From: Microbacterium sp. BH-3-3-3
Lineage (GTDB): Bacteria > Actinomycetota > Actinomycetes > Actinomycetales > Microbacteriaceae
Assembly (NCBI RefSeq): GCF_001792815.1
Contig: NZ_CP017674.1
Span: 3,348,001 to 3,412,000, forward strand
DNA: 64,000 nt
Direction of reading: 5' to 3'
This document shows positions 7,307 through 15,847 of the stretch, piece by piece. A model generated the notes under the pieces. It did no database searches, had not been told where the DNA came from, and saw nothing but the letters and a program-made list of their open reading frames with translations. Numbering within the stretch: the stretch's first letter is position 1; each line of letters begins with the position of its first letter. The translations under genes and the position numbers were made by a program.

Positions 7307-8227
7307 TCAGGCGTGCAGGGCCTCGTTCAGCGTGACGCCGACGCCGGCGCGGGCCGAGACCTCGACGGCGCCGGTGAGGGAGTTGCGGCGGAACAGGATG
7401 CCGTCGCGACCCGACAGCTCGCCGGCCTTGACCGTCTCGTCGCCGACCCGCACCTTGGTGCCGGCGGTGACGTAGAGTCCGGCCTCGACGACGCAGTCGT
7501 CGCCGAGCGAGATGCCGATGCCCGCGTTGGCGCCGAGCAGGGTGCGCGCGCCGATCGAGACGCGGTGGGTCCCCCCTCCCGAGAGCGTGCCCATGATCGA
7601 GGCGCCGCCGCCGATGTCGGTGCCGTCGCCGATCACGACGCCCTGCGACACGCGCCCCTCGATCATCGAGGAGCCGAGCGTGCCGGCGTTGAAGTTGACG
7701 AAGCCCTCGTGCATCACGGTCGTGCCGGGCGACAGGTGGGCACCCAGCCGCACCCGCGAGGCGTCGGCGATGCGCACGCCGGCGGGCAGCACGTAGTCGG
7801 TGAGGCGCGGGAACTTGTCGAGCCCCTGGATCTGGATGCCGTGGCGCTGGAGCGAGGGACGGAGCCGCGCCGCGTCGTCGGGGTGCATCGGGCCGGCGCT
7901 GGTCCAGGCGACGTTCGGCAGGTGGGAGAAGATCCCGTCGAGGTTGATGTCGTTGGGACGCACCAGCAGGTGCGACAGTGCGTGCAGACGCAGGTACGCG
8001 TCGGCGGTCGACGCCGGTGCCGCGTCGGCGTCGATCGTGAGGGCGACGGCCTCGACGACGACACCCCGGCGCTCGTCGGCCCCGGCCGTCTTCCCGAGGT
8101 CGGCCCGCTCGGCATCCAGGCCATCAGGTACGCCCAGGATCGGCCGGGGGAACCACGCGTCGAGCACGGTCCCCTCGAGGGTGCGGGTGGAGAGGCCGGC
8201 AGCGCTGATGCGTCGTTCGTTGCTCAC
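7307..8227 (-). CDS. dapD: 2,3,4,5-tetrahydropyridine-2,6-dicarboxylate N-succinyltransferase
   Basis: 306 residues. The succinyl-CoA-dependent enzyme of the DAP/lysine pathway. The C-terminal half shows hexapeptide-repeat periodicity ([26 protein letters not shown], then [33 protein letters not shown] and [22 protein letters not shown]), forming the left-handed beta helix of DapD. Length and N-terminal domain match the longer actinobacterial type. It is divergent from dapE with 43 bases between start codons. TAGCCT ends six bases before the GTG start at 8227, suggesting a leaderless transcript. Confidence 0.93.
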   Translation of the reverse strand: MSNERRISAAGLSTRTLEGTVLDAWFPRPILGVPDGLDAERADLGKTAGADERRGVVVEAVALTIDADAAPASTADAYLRLHALSHLLVRPNDINLDGIFSHLPNVAWTSAGPMHPDDAARLRPSLQRHGIQIQGLDKFPRLTDYVLPAGVRIADASRVRLGAHLSPGTTVMHEGFVNFNAGTLGSSMIEGRVSQGVVIGDGTDIGGGASIMGTLSGGGTHRVSIGARTLLGANAGIGISLGDDCVVEAGLYVTAGTKVRVGDETVKAGELSGRDGILFRRNSLTGAVEVSARAGVGVTLNEALHA

Positions 8228-8233
8228 ACGTCC

Positions 8234-8264
8234 AGGCTAGCGGGGGTGCCGCCTGTGGGAGGAT
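8234..8264. promoter_or_regulatory. Divergent dapD/dapE promoter region
   Basis: On the minus strand TAGCCT (complement of 8234-8239) lies six bases before the dapD GTG. On the plus strand GAGGAT (8259-8264) lies six bases before the dapE ATG at 8271. Both could yield leaderless mRNAs. The dapE hexamer is a poor -10 match and could instead be read as a GGAGG ribosome site. Confidence 0.45.
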
Positions 8265-8270
8265 CGGGGC

Positions 8271-9347
8271 ATGGCCGCCCTCGACCTCACTTCCTCGTCC
8301 GTCGACCTCACCCGTGCGATCTGCGACATCGCCAGCGAGTCGGGGGACGAGACCACCCTCGCGGATGCCATCGAGGCCGCCGTCTCGGCCTACGGGCACC
8401 TCGAGATCATCCGGGACGGCGACACCGTCGTGGCGCGCACCCAGCTGGGGCGCGACCGACGCGTCGTCATCGCGGGGCACATCGACACGGTCCCCATCAA
8501 CCGCAACCTTCCGGTGGAAGACCGCGAGATCGACGGCGAGGCGTTCCTCTGGGGTCGCGGCACGGTCGACATGAAGGCCGGCGTCGCCGTGCAGCTGAAA
8601 CTCGCCGCGGAGCTGGTCGCACCCCCCGTCGACATCACGTGGATGTGGTACGACCACGAAGAGGTGGACTCGTCCCTCAACGGTCTCGGCCGTCTCTCGC
8701 GCAACCGTCTCGACCTGTTCGCCGGGGACTTCGCCATCCTCGGGGAGCCGAGCAACGGCGAGGTCGAGGGAGGGTGCAACGGCACGCTCCGCGCGCTCGT
8801 CCGTACAGATGGCGTGCGCGCGCACAGTGCGCGTTCGTGGATCGGCGAGAACGCCATCCACAAGGCGGCCCCCATCCTCGCCCGCCTGGCCGAGTACCGC
8901 GCCCGCGAGATCGAGGTCGAGGGCCTCGTCTACCGCGAGGGCCTCAACGCCGTGCGCATCTCGGGCGGCGTCGCCGGCAACGTCATCCCCGACGCGTGCG
9001 AGGTCGAGGTCAACTACCGCTTCGCGCCCAGCCGCGATGCCGAGGGCGCCGAGCGCGTCGTGCGCGACGTGTTCACCGGATTCGACATCGAGATCGTCGA
9101 CGTGGCGGAGGGCGCCCGGCCCGGGCTCGACGCGGCCCTCGCGCAGGACTTCGTCACGGCCGTGGGGGCGACCCCGAAACCGAAGTACGGCTGGACCGAC
9201 GTCGCACGGTTCTCGGCCCTGGGCATCCCCGCCGTCAACTACGGCCCCGGCGACCCGCACCTGGCCCACCACGACGAGGAGCGCGTTCCTCTCGCGCAGA
9301 TCGACGCGGTCGAGCGGGGTCTGCGGGCGTGGCTGAGCGGGTCGTGA
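8271..9347 (+). CDS. dapE: Succinyl-diaminopimelate desuccinylase
   Basis: 358 residues, an M20 zinc metallopeptidase releasing LL-diaminopimelate from its N-succinyl form. Metal-site motifs are visible: IAGHIDTVPIN, GRGTVDMKAGVAVQLKLA and the catalytic DHEEVDSSLNGLGRL, then GEPSNGEVEGGCNGTLRA and the C-terminal PAVNYGPGDPHLAHHDEE with a metal-binding His. The dimerisation domain (ALVRTDGVRAHSARSWIGENAIHKAAPIL) is intact. Its stop overlaps the GTG of the next gene (GTGA). Confidence 0.93.
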   Translation: MAALDLTSSSVDLTRAICDIASESGDETTLADAIEAAVSAYGHLEIIRDGDTVVARTQLGRDRRVVIAGHIDTVPINRNLPVEDREIDGEAFLWGRGTVDMKAGVAVQLKLAAELVAPPVDITWMWYDHEEVDSSLNGLGRLSRNRLDLFAGDFAILGEPSNGEVEGGCNGTLRALVRTDGVRAHSARSWIGENAIHKAAPILARLAEYRAREIEVEGLVYREGLNAVRISGGVAGNVIPDACEVEVNYRFAPSRDAEGAERVVRDVFTGFDIEIVDVAEGARPGLDAALAQDFVTAVGATPKPKYGWTDVARFSALGIPAVNYGPGDPHLAHHDEERVPLAQIDAVERGLRAWLSGS

Positions 9348-10567
9348 CCGCCGAGGTCACGGCATCCCCGTCCGTCCGCGGATGGGAGCGGCTGCCCGTC
9401 GCCGCACGGATCGCCCTCGTCTACGTGATCGCGCGCGTGATCACGACCGGGTTCTTCGTCGTGACGGCGGCCCTGTCGGGACCGGCGTCGCGCTACGGCG
9501 TGGCCCCCTCGTTGGGCGAGCTCGCGCTGGGCTGGGACGCCCAGTGGTACTGGCTGGCGGCGGTGTCGGGGTACCCGGCCGACCTTCCGCTGGCCGCCGG
9601 CGGCCACGTCGCCGAGAACGCGTGGGCGTTCATGCCGCTGTACGCCTACCTGTCGGCGGGCCTCGGCGCGCTGCTCGGGTCGTGGGGCGCGGGGGCCGTG
9701 GCCATCTCGCTCGCTTCGGGCTACGGCGCGTGCGTCGTGCTGCACGCGCTGCTGCGCGAGCGCATCGGCGACTCGGCGGCGATGTGGGCCGTCGTCTTCT
9801 TCGCGTGCGGCCCGCTGGCCGCGCTGTTCCAGGTGGGGTACGCCGAGGCGCTGTTCCTGTTCCTGCTCTTCCTCGCCCTGCGCTGCGTGCAACTGCGACG
9901 ATGGGGCTGGCTGTACCTGCTCGTCCCGGCGATGGGGTTCACGCGCCCGGGCATCCTCGCCTTCGCGCTGTTCCTCGCCCTGCTCGGCATCCATCGCTTC
10001 CTCCGTCGCCGCACGGAGCCGCTGCCGAGACGCGACGTCGTGCACATCGTGGCGCTGGGGGCGCTGTCGACCCTCGTCGGGTTCGCGTGGCAGGGCATCG
10101 CGACGATCGTCACCGGCGATCCGGGCGCCTACCTCGCCACCGAGCTCGCGTGGCGGCGCAACTGGCTCGGCGATAGCGGGGGGCACTTCGTCCCGATCGA
10201 CGGGTGGGTGCAGGCGGCGGGATTCTGGTTCACGCAGTGGGGGCTCGGGCCCGTCGTCGGATACGTCGCGCTCGTCGTGCTCATCGTCGGCGCCGCGGCC
10301 GCGCTGCTGCTGCTGCCCCAGGTGAAGCGGCTCGGGATCGAGGTGCGCCTGTGGTCGGCGAGCTACCTCGTCTACCTGCTGCTGGTGTTCTTCCCCCAGT
10401 CGAGCATCTTCCGTCTGCTCGTGCCCGTCTCGTCGCTGTGGGGGGCGTTCGCCGTGCCGACCTCGCGCGCCTGGCGCATCGGCGTTCTGGCCCTGTCGCT
10501 CCTGGGGCAGTGGTGGTGGATCTACAACATGTACGGGCTGGCCAACACCTTCTGGCAGATTCCGTGA
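9344..10567 (+). CDS. PIG-V-like integral membrane mannosyltransferase
   Basis: 407 residues with about nine to ten membrane segments. WDAQWYWLAAVSGYP near residue 65 is the loop expected for a GT-C fold enzyme: an Asp soon after the first transmembrane helix, as in PIG-V (Gpi18-like) proteins. NAWAFMPLYAYLSAGL and FTRPGILAF are also typical. Such enzymes use polyprenyl-phosphate mannose on the outer face of the membrane; the acceptor here is unknown. The GTG at 9344 overlaps the dapE stop; an in-frame GTG at 9329 is an alternative. Its job is probably unrelated to dapE despite the coupling. Confidence 0.82.
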   Translation: MTAEVTASPSVRGWERLPVAARIALVYVIARVITTGFFVVTAALSGPASRYGVAPSLGELALGWDAQWYWLAAVSGYPADLPLAAGGHVAENAWAFMPLYAYLSAGLGALLGSWGAGAVAISLASGYGACVVLHALLRERIGDSAAMWAVVFFACGPLAALFQVGYAEALFLFLLFLALRCVQLRRWGWLYLLVPAMGFTRPGILAFALFLALLGIHRFLRRRTEPLPRRDVVHIVALGALSTLVGFAWQGIATIVTGDPGAYLATELAWRRNWLGDSGGHFVPIDGWVQAAGFWFTQWGLGPVVGYVALVVLIVGAAAALLLLPQVKRLGIEVRLWSASYLVYLLLVFFPQSSIFRLLVPVSSLWGAFAVPTSRAWRIGVLALSLLGQWWWIYNMYGLANTFWQIP

Positions 10568-10661
10568 CCGTGCAGGATGACGTACTTCGCCGCACGGGAC
10601 GACGGCACTCGCGGCTTACCGGTAAACTCCTAGGTAGACCAACGACGAAAAGGGGGCCGCG

Positions 10662-10832
10662 ATGGCAGCCATGAAGCCGCGTACCGGCGACGGACCGATG
10701 GAGGCCGTGAAGGAGGGCCGGTTGATCATCGTGCGCGTGCCGCTCGAGGGCGGCGGGCGACTCGTCGTCTCGGTGAACGACGCCGAGGCGAAGGAACTCC
10801 ACGACGTACTCGGCGGTGTCGTCACGGCGTGA
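10662..10832 (+). CDS. DUF3117 mini-protein
   Basis: 56 residues: begins MAAMKPRTGDGPMEAVKEGR and continues LIIVRVPLEGGGRLVVSVNDAEAKELHDVLGGVV. This matches the DUF3117 family, a near-universal actinobacterial small protein of unknown function. AAGGGGG a few bases upstream of the ATG is the ribosome site. TAAACT at 10623-10628 may belong to its promoter. It is transcribed alone and followed by a clear terminator. Confidence 0.88.
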   Translation: MAAMKPRTGDGPMEAVKEGRLIIVRVPLEGGGRLVVSVNDAEAKELHDVLGGVVTA

Positions 10833-10848
10833 CGCATCTCCACGAGTG

Positions 10849-10880
10849 AAGGCCGGTCCCCGCGGGGGCCGGCCTTCTTC
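10849..10880. terminator. Terminator between DUF3117 gene and O-methyltransferase
   Basis: AAGGCCGG (10849-10856) pairs with CCGGCCTT (10869-10876) with an inner CCCC/GGGG, followed by TCTTC. The two flanking genes converge, so it may serve both. Confidence 0.75.
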
Positions 10881-10894
10881 GTTCGTGAGGACGC

Positions 10895-11533
10895 TCAGGC
10901 GTCGGTGAGGCGCGTTGTCAGCTGCAGAAGGCCCTCTCCCGAGGTTGACAGCGCGCCGATGACGGCGGGGGAGGACTGCACCTCCTGGATGAGCGAGCGA
11001 TACGCGGTCGTGACGGCGTCGCGGCGCACCGGATCCGCCACCGCACCGTGCGACAGGACCCGCGGGATCAGCACCGTGCCGCCGGCGCGGACGAGCCGCA
11101 GACCGTGCTCGACGTACTCGATGACGCCCTCGGGATCGGCGTCGATGAAGACGATGTCGTACGAGGCCTCGTTCATGCGCGGCAGCACGTCCGACGCGCG
11201 GCCCGTGATGAACCGGGCGCGGGCCGCAGGCACACGGGCGTCGATGAACGCGGCTCGAGCGGCACCGAGGTGCTCGGGCTCGCTGTCGATCGTGGTGATC
11301 GTGGCGCGGGGAGAACCGTGCAGCAGCCACAGGCCCGACACACCGCCGCCGGTGCCCACCTCGACGATGTTGAGGGCACGGGACGCGGCCGACAGCACCG
11401 CCGACTGCGCGCCCACCGCGGGGCTGATGGGCGCCGCTCCCAGTTCGAGGGCGTGCGCGCGCGCCCGAGCGATGTGCTCGGGCTCGACCGTCGACTCCTG
11501 CACGAACCGCTCGTTCGCCTGATAACCGCTCAC
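10895..11533 (-). CDS. O-methyltransferase family protein (class I SAM-dependent)
   Basis: 212 residues. The SAM-binding motif I is ALNIVEVGTGGGVSGLWLL (about residues 53-71); TIDSEPEHLGAARAAF follows as the ribose-binding acidic loop, then YDIVFIDADPEGVIEYVEHGLRLVRAGGTVLIPRVL as motif II/III. This resembles the COMT-like Methyltransf_3 family found next to tatB/mrp in actinobacteria. The substrate is unknown. The GTG start has a strong GAGGAGGT ribosome site, unlike the many leaderless genes nearby. A TAGCCT about 15 bases further upstream is a possible -10. Confidence 0.88.
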   Translation of the reverse strand: MSGYQANERFVQESTVEPEHIARARAHALELGAAPISPAVGAQSAVLSAASRALNIVEVGTGGGVSGLWLLHGSPRATITTIDSEPEHLGAARAAFIDARVPAARARFITGRASDVLPRMNEASYDIVFIDADPEGVIEYVEHGLRLVRAGGTVLIPRVLSHGAVADPVRRDAVTTAYRSLIQEVQSSPAVIGALSTSGEGLLQLTTRLTDA

Positions 11534-11592
11534 GTGGACCTCCTCGATCAGGCTAGACGGCCCGAGCGCGCTCCACCCCCAGGCGCGGCCGG

Positions 11593-11598
11593 TAATCT
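11593..11598 (+). promoter_or_regulatory. -10 hexamer for leaderless tatB
   Basis: TAATCT ends six bases before the ATG at 11605. Confidence 0.5.
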
Positions 11599-11604
11599 GT
11601 TCCC

Positions 11605-11976
11605 ATGTTCTTCGGGCTCACGATCGAGAAGCTGATGCTGATCGGCGTGATCGCCGCTGTCCTCGTCGGCCCCGAGCGCCTACCCCGCTATGCGGAGACG
11701 CTCGCGAAGTTCACCAAGCGCGCCAAAGAGACGATGCAAGGGGCGCGCTCGCGCATGCGCGACGAGATGGGCCCCGAGTTCGACGACGTCGACTGGAAGA
11801 AGCTCGATCCGCGTCAGTACGACCCGCGCCGCATCATCCGCGAGGCACTGCTCGACGACACTCCGACGGCCACGATGCGCGCGGCCGGTGCGGCCGCTCT
11901 CGCGGCGCGCGAGAAGACGACGGTGCCGCCGTTCGTCGCGGGCGAGCGCCCCCCGTTCGACGACGAAGCGACCTGA
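11605..11976 (+). CDS. tatB: Sec-independent protein translocase subunit TatB
   Basis: 123 residues. A single N-terminal membrane helix (about residues 6-22; LTIEKLMLIGVIAAVLVGPERLPRYAE) ends in the G-P-E-R-L-P hinge of TatA/B proteins, followed by an amphipathic helix (TLAKFTKRAKETMQGARSRMRDE) and an acidic tail. Length and the DEMGPEFDDVDWKKLDPRQYDPRRIIREAL segment fit actinobacterial TatB, which binds twin-arginine signal peptides with TatC. No tatA or tatC is adjacent, so the translocase genes are dispersed. A TAATCT hexamer six bases upstream suggests a leaderless mRNA. Confidence 0.9.
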   Translation: MFFGLTIEKLMLIGVIAAVLVGPERLPRYAETLAKFTKRAKETMQGARSRMRDEMGPEFDDVDWKKLDPRQYDPRRIIREALLDDTPTATMRAAGAAALAAREKTTVPPFVAGERPPFDDEAT

Positions 11977-12061
11977 GCCCCTCTTCGCGTCCCCGCGCGG
12001 CCGCGCCGCCCGAGCGGTCGACAGGGCGGCATGCCCTGTGTCCGCAGCGGTGGGCGCCGGG

Positions 12062-13210
12062 TCAGACGCCGAGACGCAGCGGCTTGCCCGCCAGGCCCCG
12101 AGGGCGCGCCGCGAGTGCGGCGGCCGCCGCGTCGATCGCCCGCGCGGCGGGGTCGTCGGGCTGCGACAGCACGACGGGGCGCCCCTCGTCGCCGCCGGTG
12201 CGCAGAGCCGGGCTGAGGGGAACGGATGCCAGCAGGGGCACGTCATCGGTCTCGTTCGACAGAGCGCGTGCCACGGCCTCGCCGCCTCCGGAGCCGAACA
12301 GATCGAGCACCGTACCGTCAGGCAGCGTCAGGGCGGCCATGTTCTCGATGACGCCGATCGGGCGCTGACCGGTCTGGCGGGCGACGAGGCCCGATCGCAC
12401 GGCCACGTCGGCCGCGGCCGCCTGGGGGGTCGTCACCACGAGCACGTCGGCGTGGGGGAGCAGCTGACCCACCGAGATCGCCACGTCGCCGGTCCCCGGG
12501 GGCATGTCGAGCAGCAGCACGTCGAGGTCGCCGAAGAACACGTCGGTGAGGAACTGCTGCACGGTGCGGTGCAGCATGGGACCGCGCCAGGCGACGGCCC
12601 CCGCGGCCTCTTCGCCGGGGCGGCGCAGGAACATGCCGATCGAGATGACCTTCACGCCGTACGCGACGGGCGGGAGGATCAGGTCGTCGAGGCGGGTGGG
12701 CGCGGGCGGCAGCCCGTCGGCGTCGACCAGGCCGAGAAGGCCCGGGATCGAGAAGCCGTGCACGTCGGCGTCGACGAGTCCGACGCGCAGACCCCGGGCC
12801 GCCAGGGCGACGGCGAGGTTCGCGGTGATCGTCGACTTGCCCACGCCGCCCTTACCGCTGGTGACCGCGATCACGCGGGTCAGCGAGTCGGGGCCGAAGG
12901 GCATCTCGCGCTTCGCGCGGCCCCCGCGCAGCTTGTCGGTGAGCGCGCGACGCTCGTCGGGCGACATCACGCCGACCCGCACCTCGACCGCGTCGATGCC
13001 GGCGACCGAGGCCGCGGCATCCCGCACCTCGCGTTCGATGCGATCGGCGGCCGGGCACCCCACGATCGTCAGCGCGATGCCGACGTCGGCGACGCCGCCG
13101 TGCACCTCGATGCCCCGCACCATGTCGAGCTCCGAGAGCGGACGGCGCAGCTCGGGGTCGGTGACGGCGCCGACGGCGGCCCGCACACGGTCGGCGAGCT
13201 CGGTCGTCAC
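12062..13210 (-). CDS. mrp: Mrp/NBP35-family Fe-S cluster carrier ATPase
   Basis: 382 residues. The N terminus is a MIP18/DUF59 domain (residues about 5-90; VRAAVGAVTDPELRRPLSELDMV). The P-loop ATPase follows with a deviant Walker A (VTSGKGGVGKSTITANLAVALA), VDADVHGFSIPGLLGL and LDMPPGTGDVAISVGQLLP. The family carries or inserts Fe-S clusters in the cytosol. The CxxC expected near the C terminus of many Mrp proteins is not visible here. The GTG start overlaps the stop of the upstream DUF1003 gene, placing mrp last in a three-gene operon with a CBS/MgtE-N protein. Confidence 0.92.
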   Translation of the reverse strand: MTTELADRVRAAVGAVTDPELRRPLSELDMVRGIEVHGGVADVGIALTIVGCPAADRIEREVRDAAASVAGIDAVEVRVGVMSPDERRALTDKLRGGRAKREMPFGPDSLTRVIAVTSGKGGVGKSTITANLAVALAARGLRVGLVDADVHGFSIPGLLGLVDADGLPPAPTRLDDLILPPVAYGVKVISIGMFLRRPGEEAAGAVAWRGPMLHRTVQQFLTDVFFGDLDVLLLDMPPGTGDVAISVGQLLPHADVLVVTTPQAAAADVAVRSGLVARQTGQRPIGVIENMAALTLPDGTVLDLFGSGGGEAVARALSNETDDVPLLASVPLSPALRTGGDEGRPVVLSQPDDPAARAIDAAAAALAARPRGLAGKPLRLGV

Positions 13211-13734
13211 GGCGTGGCCCGCGAGGGCTCGTCGTGATCGTCGAGGCGTTCGAGCGCGGCCTTCAGCTCGGCGCGCAGGCTGTCTTTCGTGATCACCTCA
13301 TCGGTGAGGTCACGCACCGCCATGCGCAGCGCGACGATCTCGCGGGCGAGGTACTCGGTGTCGGCGAGATTGCGCTCGGATCGCTGGCGGTCCTGCTCGA
13401 TCTGCACGCGGTCGCGGTCGTCTTGACGGTTCTGCGCGAGCAGGATGAGCGGAGCGGCGTACGAGGCCTGCAGCGACAGCACGAGCGTCAGCGCCGTGAA
13501 GCCGATCGCCGCGGAGTCGAAGCGCAGGTCGTCGGGGGCGAGCGAGTTCCACGCCATCCACACCACGCAGAACAGGCTCAGCATCAGCAGGAACGCGGGG
13601 GTTCCCATCGCTCGGGCCACCCACTCGGTGAAGCGGCCGAACCTGTCGCGCGAGGGCTGGGGAGCGCGGGGCGCGAGCACGCGGGCGCGACCGCGGGGGG
13701 CGTCCAGTGCGGGCTGGCGGTTGTTCCGAGCCAT
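13207..13734 (-). CDS. DUF1003 membrane protein
   Basis: 175 residues. Two central membrane helices (MGTPAFLLMLSLFCVVWMAWNSL and FDSAAIGFTALTLVLSLQASYAAPLILLAQNRQ) are followed by a charged coiled-coil-like tail (DRDRVQIEQDRQRSERNLADTEYLAREIVALR). The family is of unknown function. In actinobacteria it commonly sits between the MgtE-N/CBS protein and mrp, exactly as here. It overlaps both neighbours by four bases (ATGA upstream, GTGA downstream), so the three proteins are probably made together. A role in magnesium or envelope homeostasis is a guess from context. Confidence 0.9.
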   Translation of the reverse strand: MARNNRQPALDAPRGRARVLAPRAPQPSRDRFGRFTEWVARAMGTPAFLLMLSLFCVVWMAWNSLAPDDLRFDSAAIGFTALTLVLSLQASYAAPLILLAQNRQDDRDRVQIEQDRQRSERNLADTEYLAREIVALRMAVRDLTDEVITKDSLRAELKAALERLDDHDEPSRATP

Positions 13735-15053
13735 CAGCGCCTCCTCCGGGTCTGCGGGACGATCTTGGGAATGCTCGTGGTGGCGGTGGGTCTGGTGGTG
13801 ACCTTGGGCCGCGGATCGTCGCCGTCGTGGGTGCGCCAGTCGTCGGGCAGCAGGTAGTCGAGCACGTCGTCGACGCTCACGCAGCCGACGAGGCGGTGCG
13901 CCTGATCGACGACGGGGAGCGAGACGAGGTTGTAGCTCGCCAGCATGCGGGCGACCTCGGCGGCCGTCGCGTCGGAGGGCACCGGCTCGAGGGTGTCGTC
14001 GATGATCGCACCCAGACGCTCGTGCGGGGGATACCGCAGCATGCGCTGGAAGTGCACGGTGCCCAGCAGCCGACCCGTGGGCGTCTCGTACGGCGGGAGG
14101 GTGATGAACACGGATGCCGCGAGGGCGGGGTGCAGTTCGTGCCGACGGATCAGGGCCAGGGCCTCGGCCACCGTGGCATCGGCCGAGAGCACGATCGGCT
14201 CCGGCGTCATGAGGCCGCCGGCGGTGTCGGGGCCGTACTGCAGCAGCGCGCGCACGTCTTCGGCCTCGTCGGGCTCCATGAGGTCGAGGAGCTGTTCGAG
14301 TCGCGTCTCGGGCAGCTGACCGAGGAGGTCGGCCGCGTCGTCGGGCTCCATGGCGTCGAGGATGTCGGCGGCGCGCTCGTCGCCGAGCTGCTCGAGGATG
14401 TGCACCTGCTCGTCTTCGGGCATCTCTTCGAGCGCGTCGGCGAGGCGGTCGTCGCTGAGCTCTTCGGCGACCTCGATCAAGCGCTCTTCGGGCAGGTCGA
14501 GCAGCGTGTTCGCCAGGTCGGCGGGCTTCAGCTCGGAATACGTCGCCACCAGCTGCTCGGCGGACTGGGCCTCGCCGGGGGTCTGGTTCTCGCGCACCTC
14601 GGTCCAGCTCGCGAACGTCGTCGCCCCCTTGGCGAAGGGCGAGGCGCTGGTGCGGGGACGGCGGAGGAAGAGCTGGCCCACGTCCCACTCGCCGAGTCGG
14701 TTGCGCTCGATCGCGACGTCTTCGATCACCGCGGTGCCCGAGCCGTCGACGAGGCTCACGCGTCGGCCCAGCATCTCGACCATCACGCGCACCTCGCCGC
14801 CGCGCTGCTGGAATCGCCGCACGTTGATGAGGCCGGTCGTGATGACCTGGCCGGCCTGAATCGAGGTGACGCGTCCGATGGACACGAACACATGTCGCCG
14901 GCCGGGGATCTCGACGACCAGGCCCACGACGCGCGGAGCGGCGGCGGCACGGTAGATCACCACGACGTCGCGCACCTTCCCCAGACGGTCTCCCGCGGGG
15001 TCGAACACCGTGCAGCCCGCCAAGCGGGCGACGAAAACCCTTTGCGTGCTCAC
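13734..15053 (-). CDS. MgtE N-terminal and CBS domain protein (soluble, no transporter domain)
   Basis: 439 residues. Residues about 1-60 resemble a PRC-barrel-like domain (FVARLAGCTVFDPAGDRLGKVRDVVV). Residues about 170-290 form the MgtE-N superhelix of repeated acidic helices (LLDLPEERLIEVAEELSDDRLADALEEMP and onward). Residues about 290-420 contain two CBS motifs, the second LVSLPVVDQAHRLVGCVSVDDVL. The five-helix MgtE channel is absent, so this is a sensor-like relative rather than a Mg2+ transporter. The start is set at the GTG at 15053 by a minus-strand TACGCT six bases upstream, which discards seven upstream residues. Confidence 0.88.
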   Translation of the reverse strand: MSTQRVFVARLAGCTVFDPAGDRLGKVRDVVVIYRAAAAPRVVGLVVEIPGRRHVFVSIGRVTSIQAGQVITTGLINVRRFQQRGGEVRVMVEMLGRRVSLVDGSGTAVIEDVAIERNRLGEWDVGQLFLRRPRTSASPFAKGATTFASWTEVRENQTPGEAQSAEQLVATYSELKPADLANTLLDLPEERLIEVAEELSDDRLADALEEMPEDEQVHILEQLGDERAADILDAMEPDDAADLLGQLPETRLEQLLDLMEPDEAEDVRALLQYGPDTAGGLMTPEPIVLSADATVAEALALIRRHELHPALAASVFITLPPYETPTGRLLGTVHFQRMLRYPPHERLGAIIDDTLEPVPSDATAAEVARMLASYNLVSLPVVDQAHRLVGCVSVDDVLDYLLPDDWRTHDGDDPRPKVTTRPTATTSIPKIVPQTRRRR

Positions 15054-15059
15054 TGGACC

Positions 15060-15065
15060 AGCGTA
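15060..15065 (-). promoter_or_regulatory. -10 hexamer for the MgtE-N/CBS operon
   Basis: TACGCT on the minus strand ends six bases before the GTG at 15053, consistent with a leaderless operon transcript. Confidence 0.55.
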
Positions 15066-15124
15066 GTCCGCCACCGCTGCGCAAACCCGGTGGGACGGTC
15101 AGGACTGCGTGACAAGATGGTGAA

Positions 15125-15847
15125 ATGAGCATGTTCGCGGGGAGACCGGGCGCGGGACGCGACGACGTGGGCGAGAAGGTCGCCTCCTTCCCGACGTACG
15201 AGCAAGCGCAGAAGGCCGTGTCATCGCTCATCGCGGGCGAGGTTCCGGCGCGCGAGATCGCGATCGTCGGTTCGGGCCTGCGCTCCATCGAACGCATCAC
15301 CGGCAAGCTGGGGTACGCGACCGCCGCCCGCTCGGGCGCGTTGAACGGCCTGATGCTGGGCCTGCTGTTCGCGTTCATCTTCGTGCTCGGCATGCCGACC
15401 GTTCAGATCTCGGCCTTCGTCGGCGTGCTGCTGGTGGGCATGGCCCTCGGCATGATCCTGAGCCTGGGCACGTACTCGATCGTGCGCCGCCGCCGCGACT
15501 TCGCCTCGGTCATGCAGGTCGCCGCCGACCACTACGACGTCTGCGTCGAAGCCACCAGCATCCAGAAGGCCCGCGGAGTGCTCGGCGCCGGTGCCACCCG
15601 CACGACGGTGTCGCGCCCCACCGCCGCCCCCACTGCGCCGCCGCAGTACGGCGAACGCGTCGCTCCCGGCGCCGGCGCCCCGGCTGCGCCTCCGCGCCCG
15701 CCGGTTCCCGGTGCGACCCCCGTCGACGACGAGCCGCCCCGGTACGGCGAACGCATCACGCCCGTGCCGCCGCGCGAGAACCCGGCGCCGCCGGCCGAGT
15801 CGCCCTCGTCCACCCGCCCCGAGGGCGACGCGCCCACCGAGCGGTGA
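15125..15847 (+). CDS. General-stress-protein-17M-like membrane protein with proline-rich tail
   Basis: 240 residues. The N-terminal KVASFPTYEQAQKAVSSLIAGEVPAREIAIVGSGLRSIERITGKLGYATAA matches the YflT/GS17M-like domain. Two membrane helices follow (about residues 75-90 and 95-118), then a C-terminal proline/alanine-rich tail with a repeated PPxYGERV/I module (PPQYGERV, PPRYGERI). The function is unknown. The gene is divergent from the MgtE-N operon; CAAGAT six bases before the ATG is a possible leaderless -10. Its stop overlaps the next gene (GTGA). Confidence 0.82.
   Translation: MSMFAGRPGAGRDDVGEKVASFPTYEQAQKAVSSLIAGEVPAREIAIVGSGLRSIERITGKLGYATAARSGALNGLMLGLLFAFIFVLGMPTVQISAFVGVLLVGMALGMILSLGTYSIVRRRRDFASVMQVAADHYDVCVEATSIQKARGVLGAGATRTTVSRPTAAPTAPPQYGERVAPGAGAPAAPPRPPVPGATPVDDEPPRYGERITPVPPRENPAPPAESPSSTRPEGDAPTER

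Noticed and set aside
13734..15053. MgtE magnesium transporter
   Set aside because: The transmembrane channel domain is completely absent; only MgtE-N and CBS domains remain.
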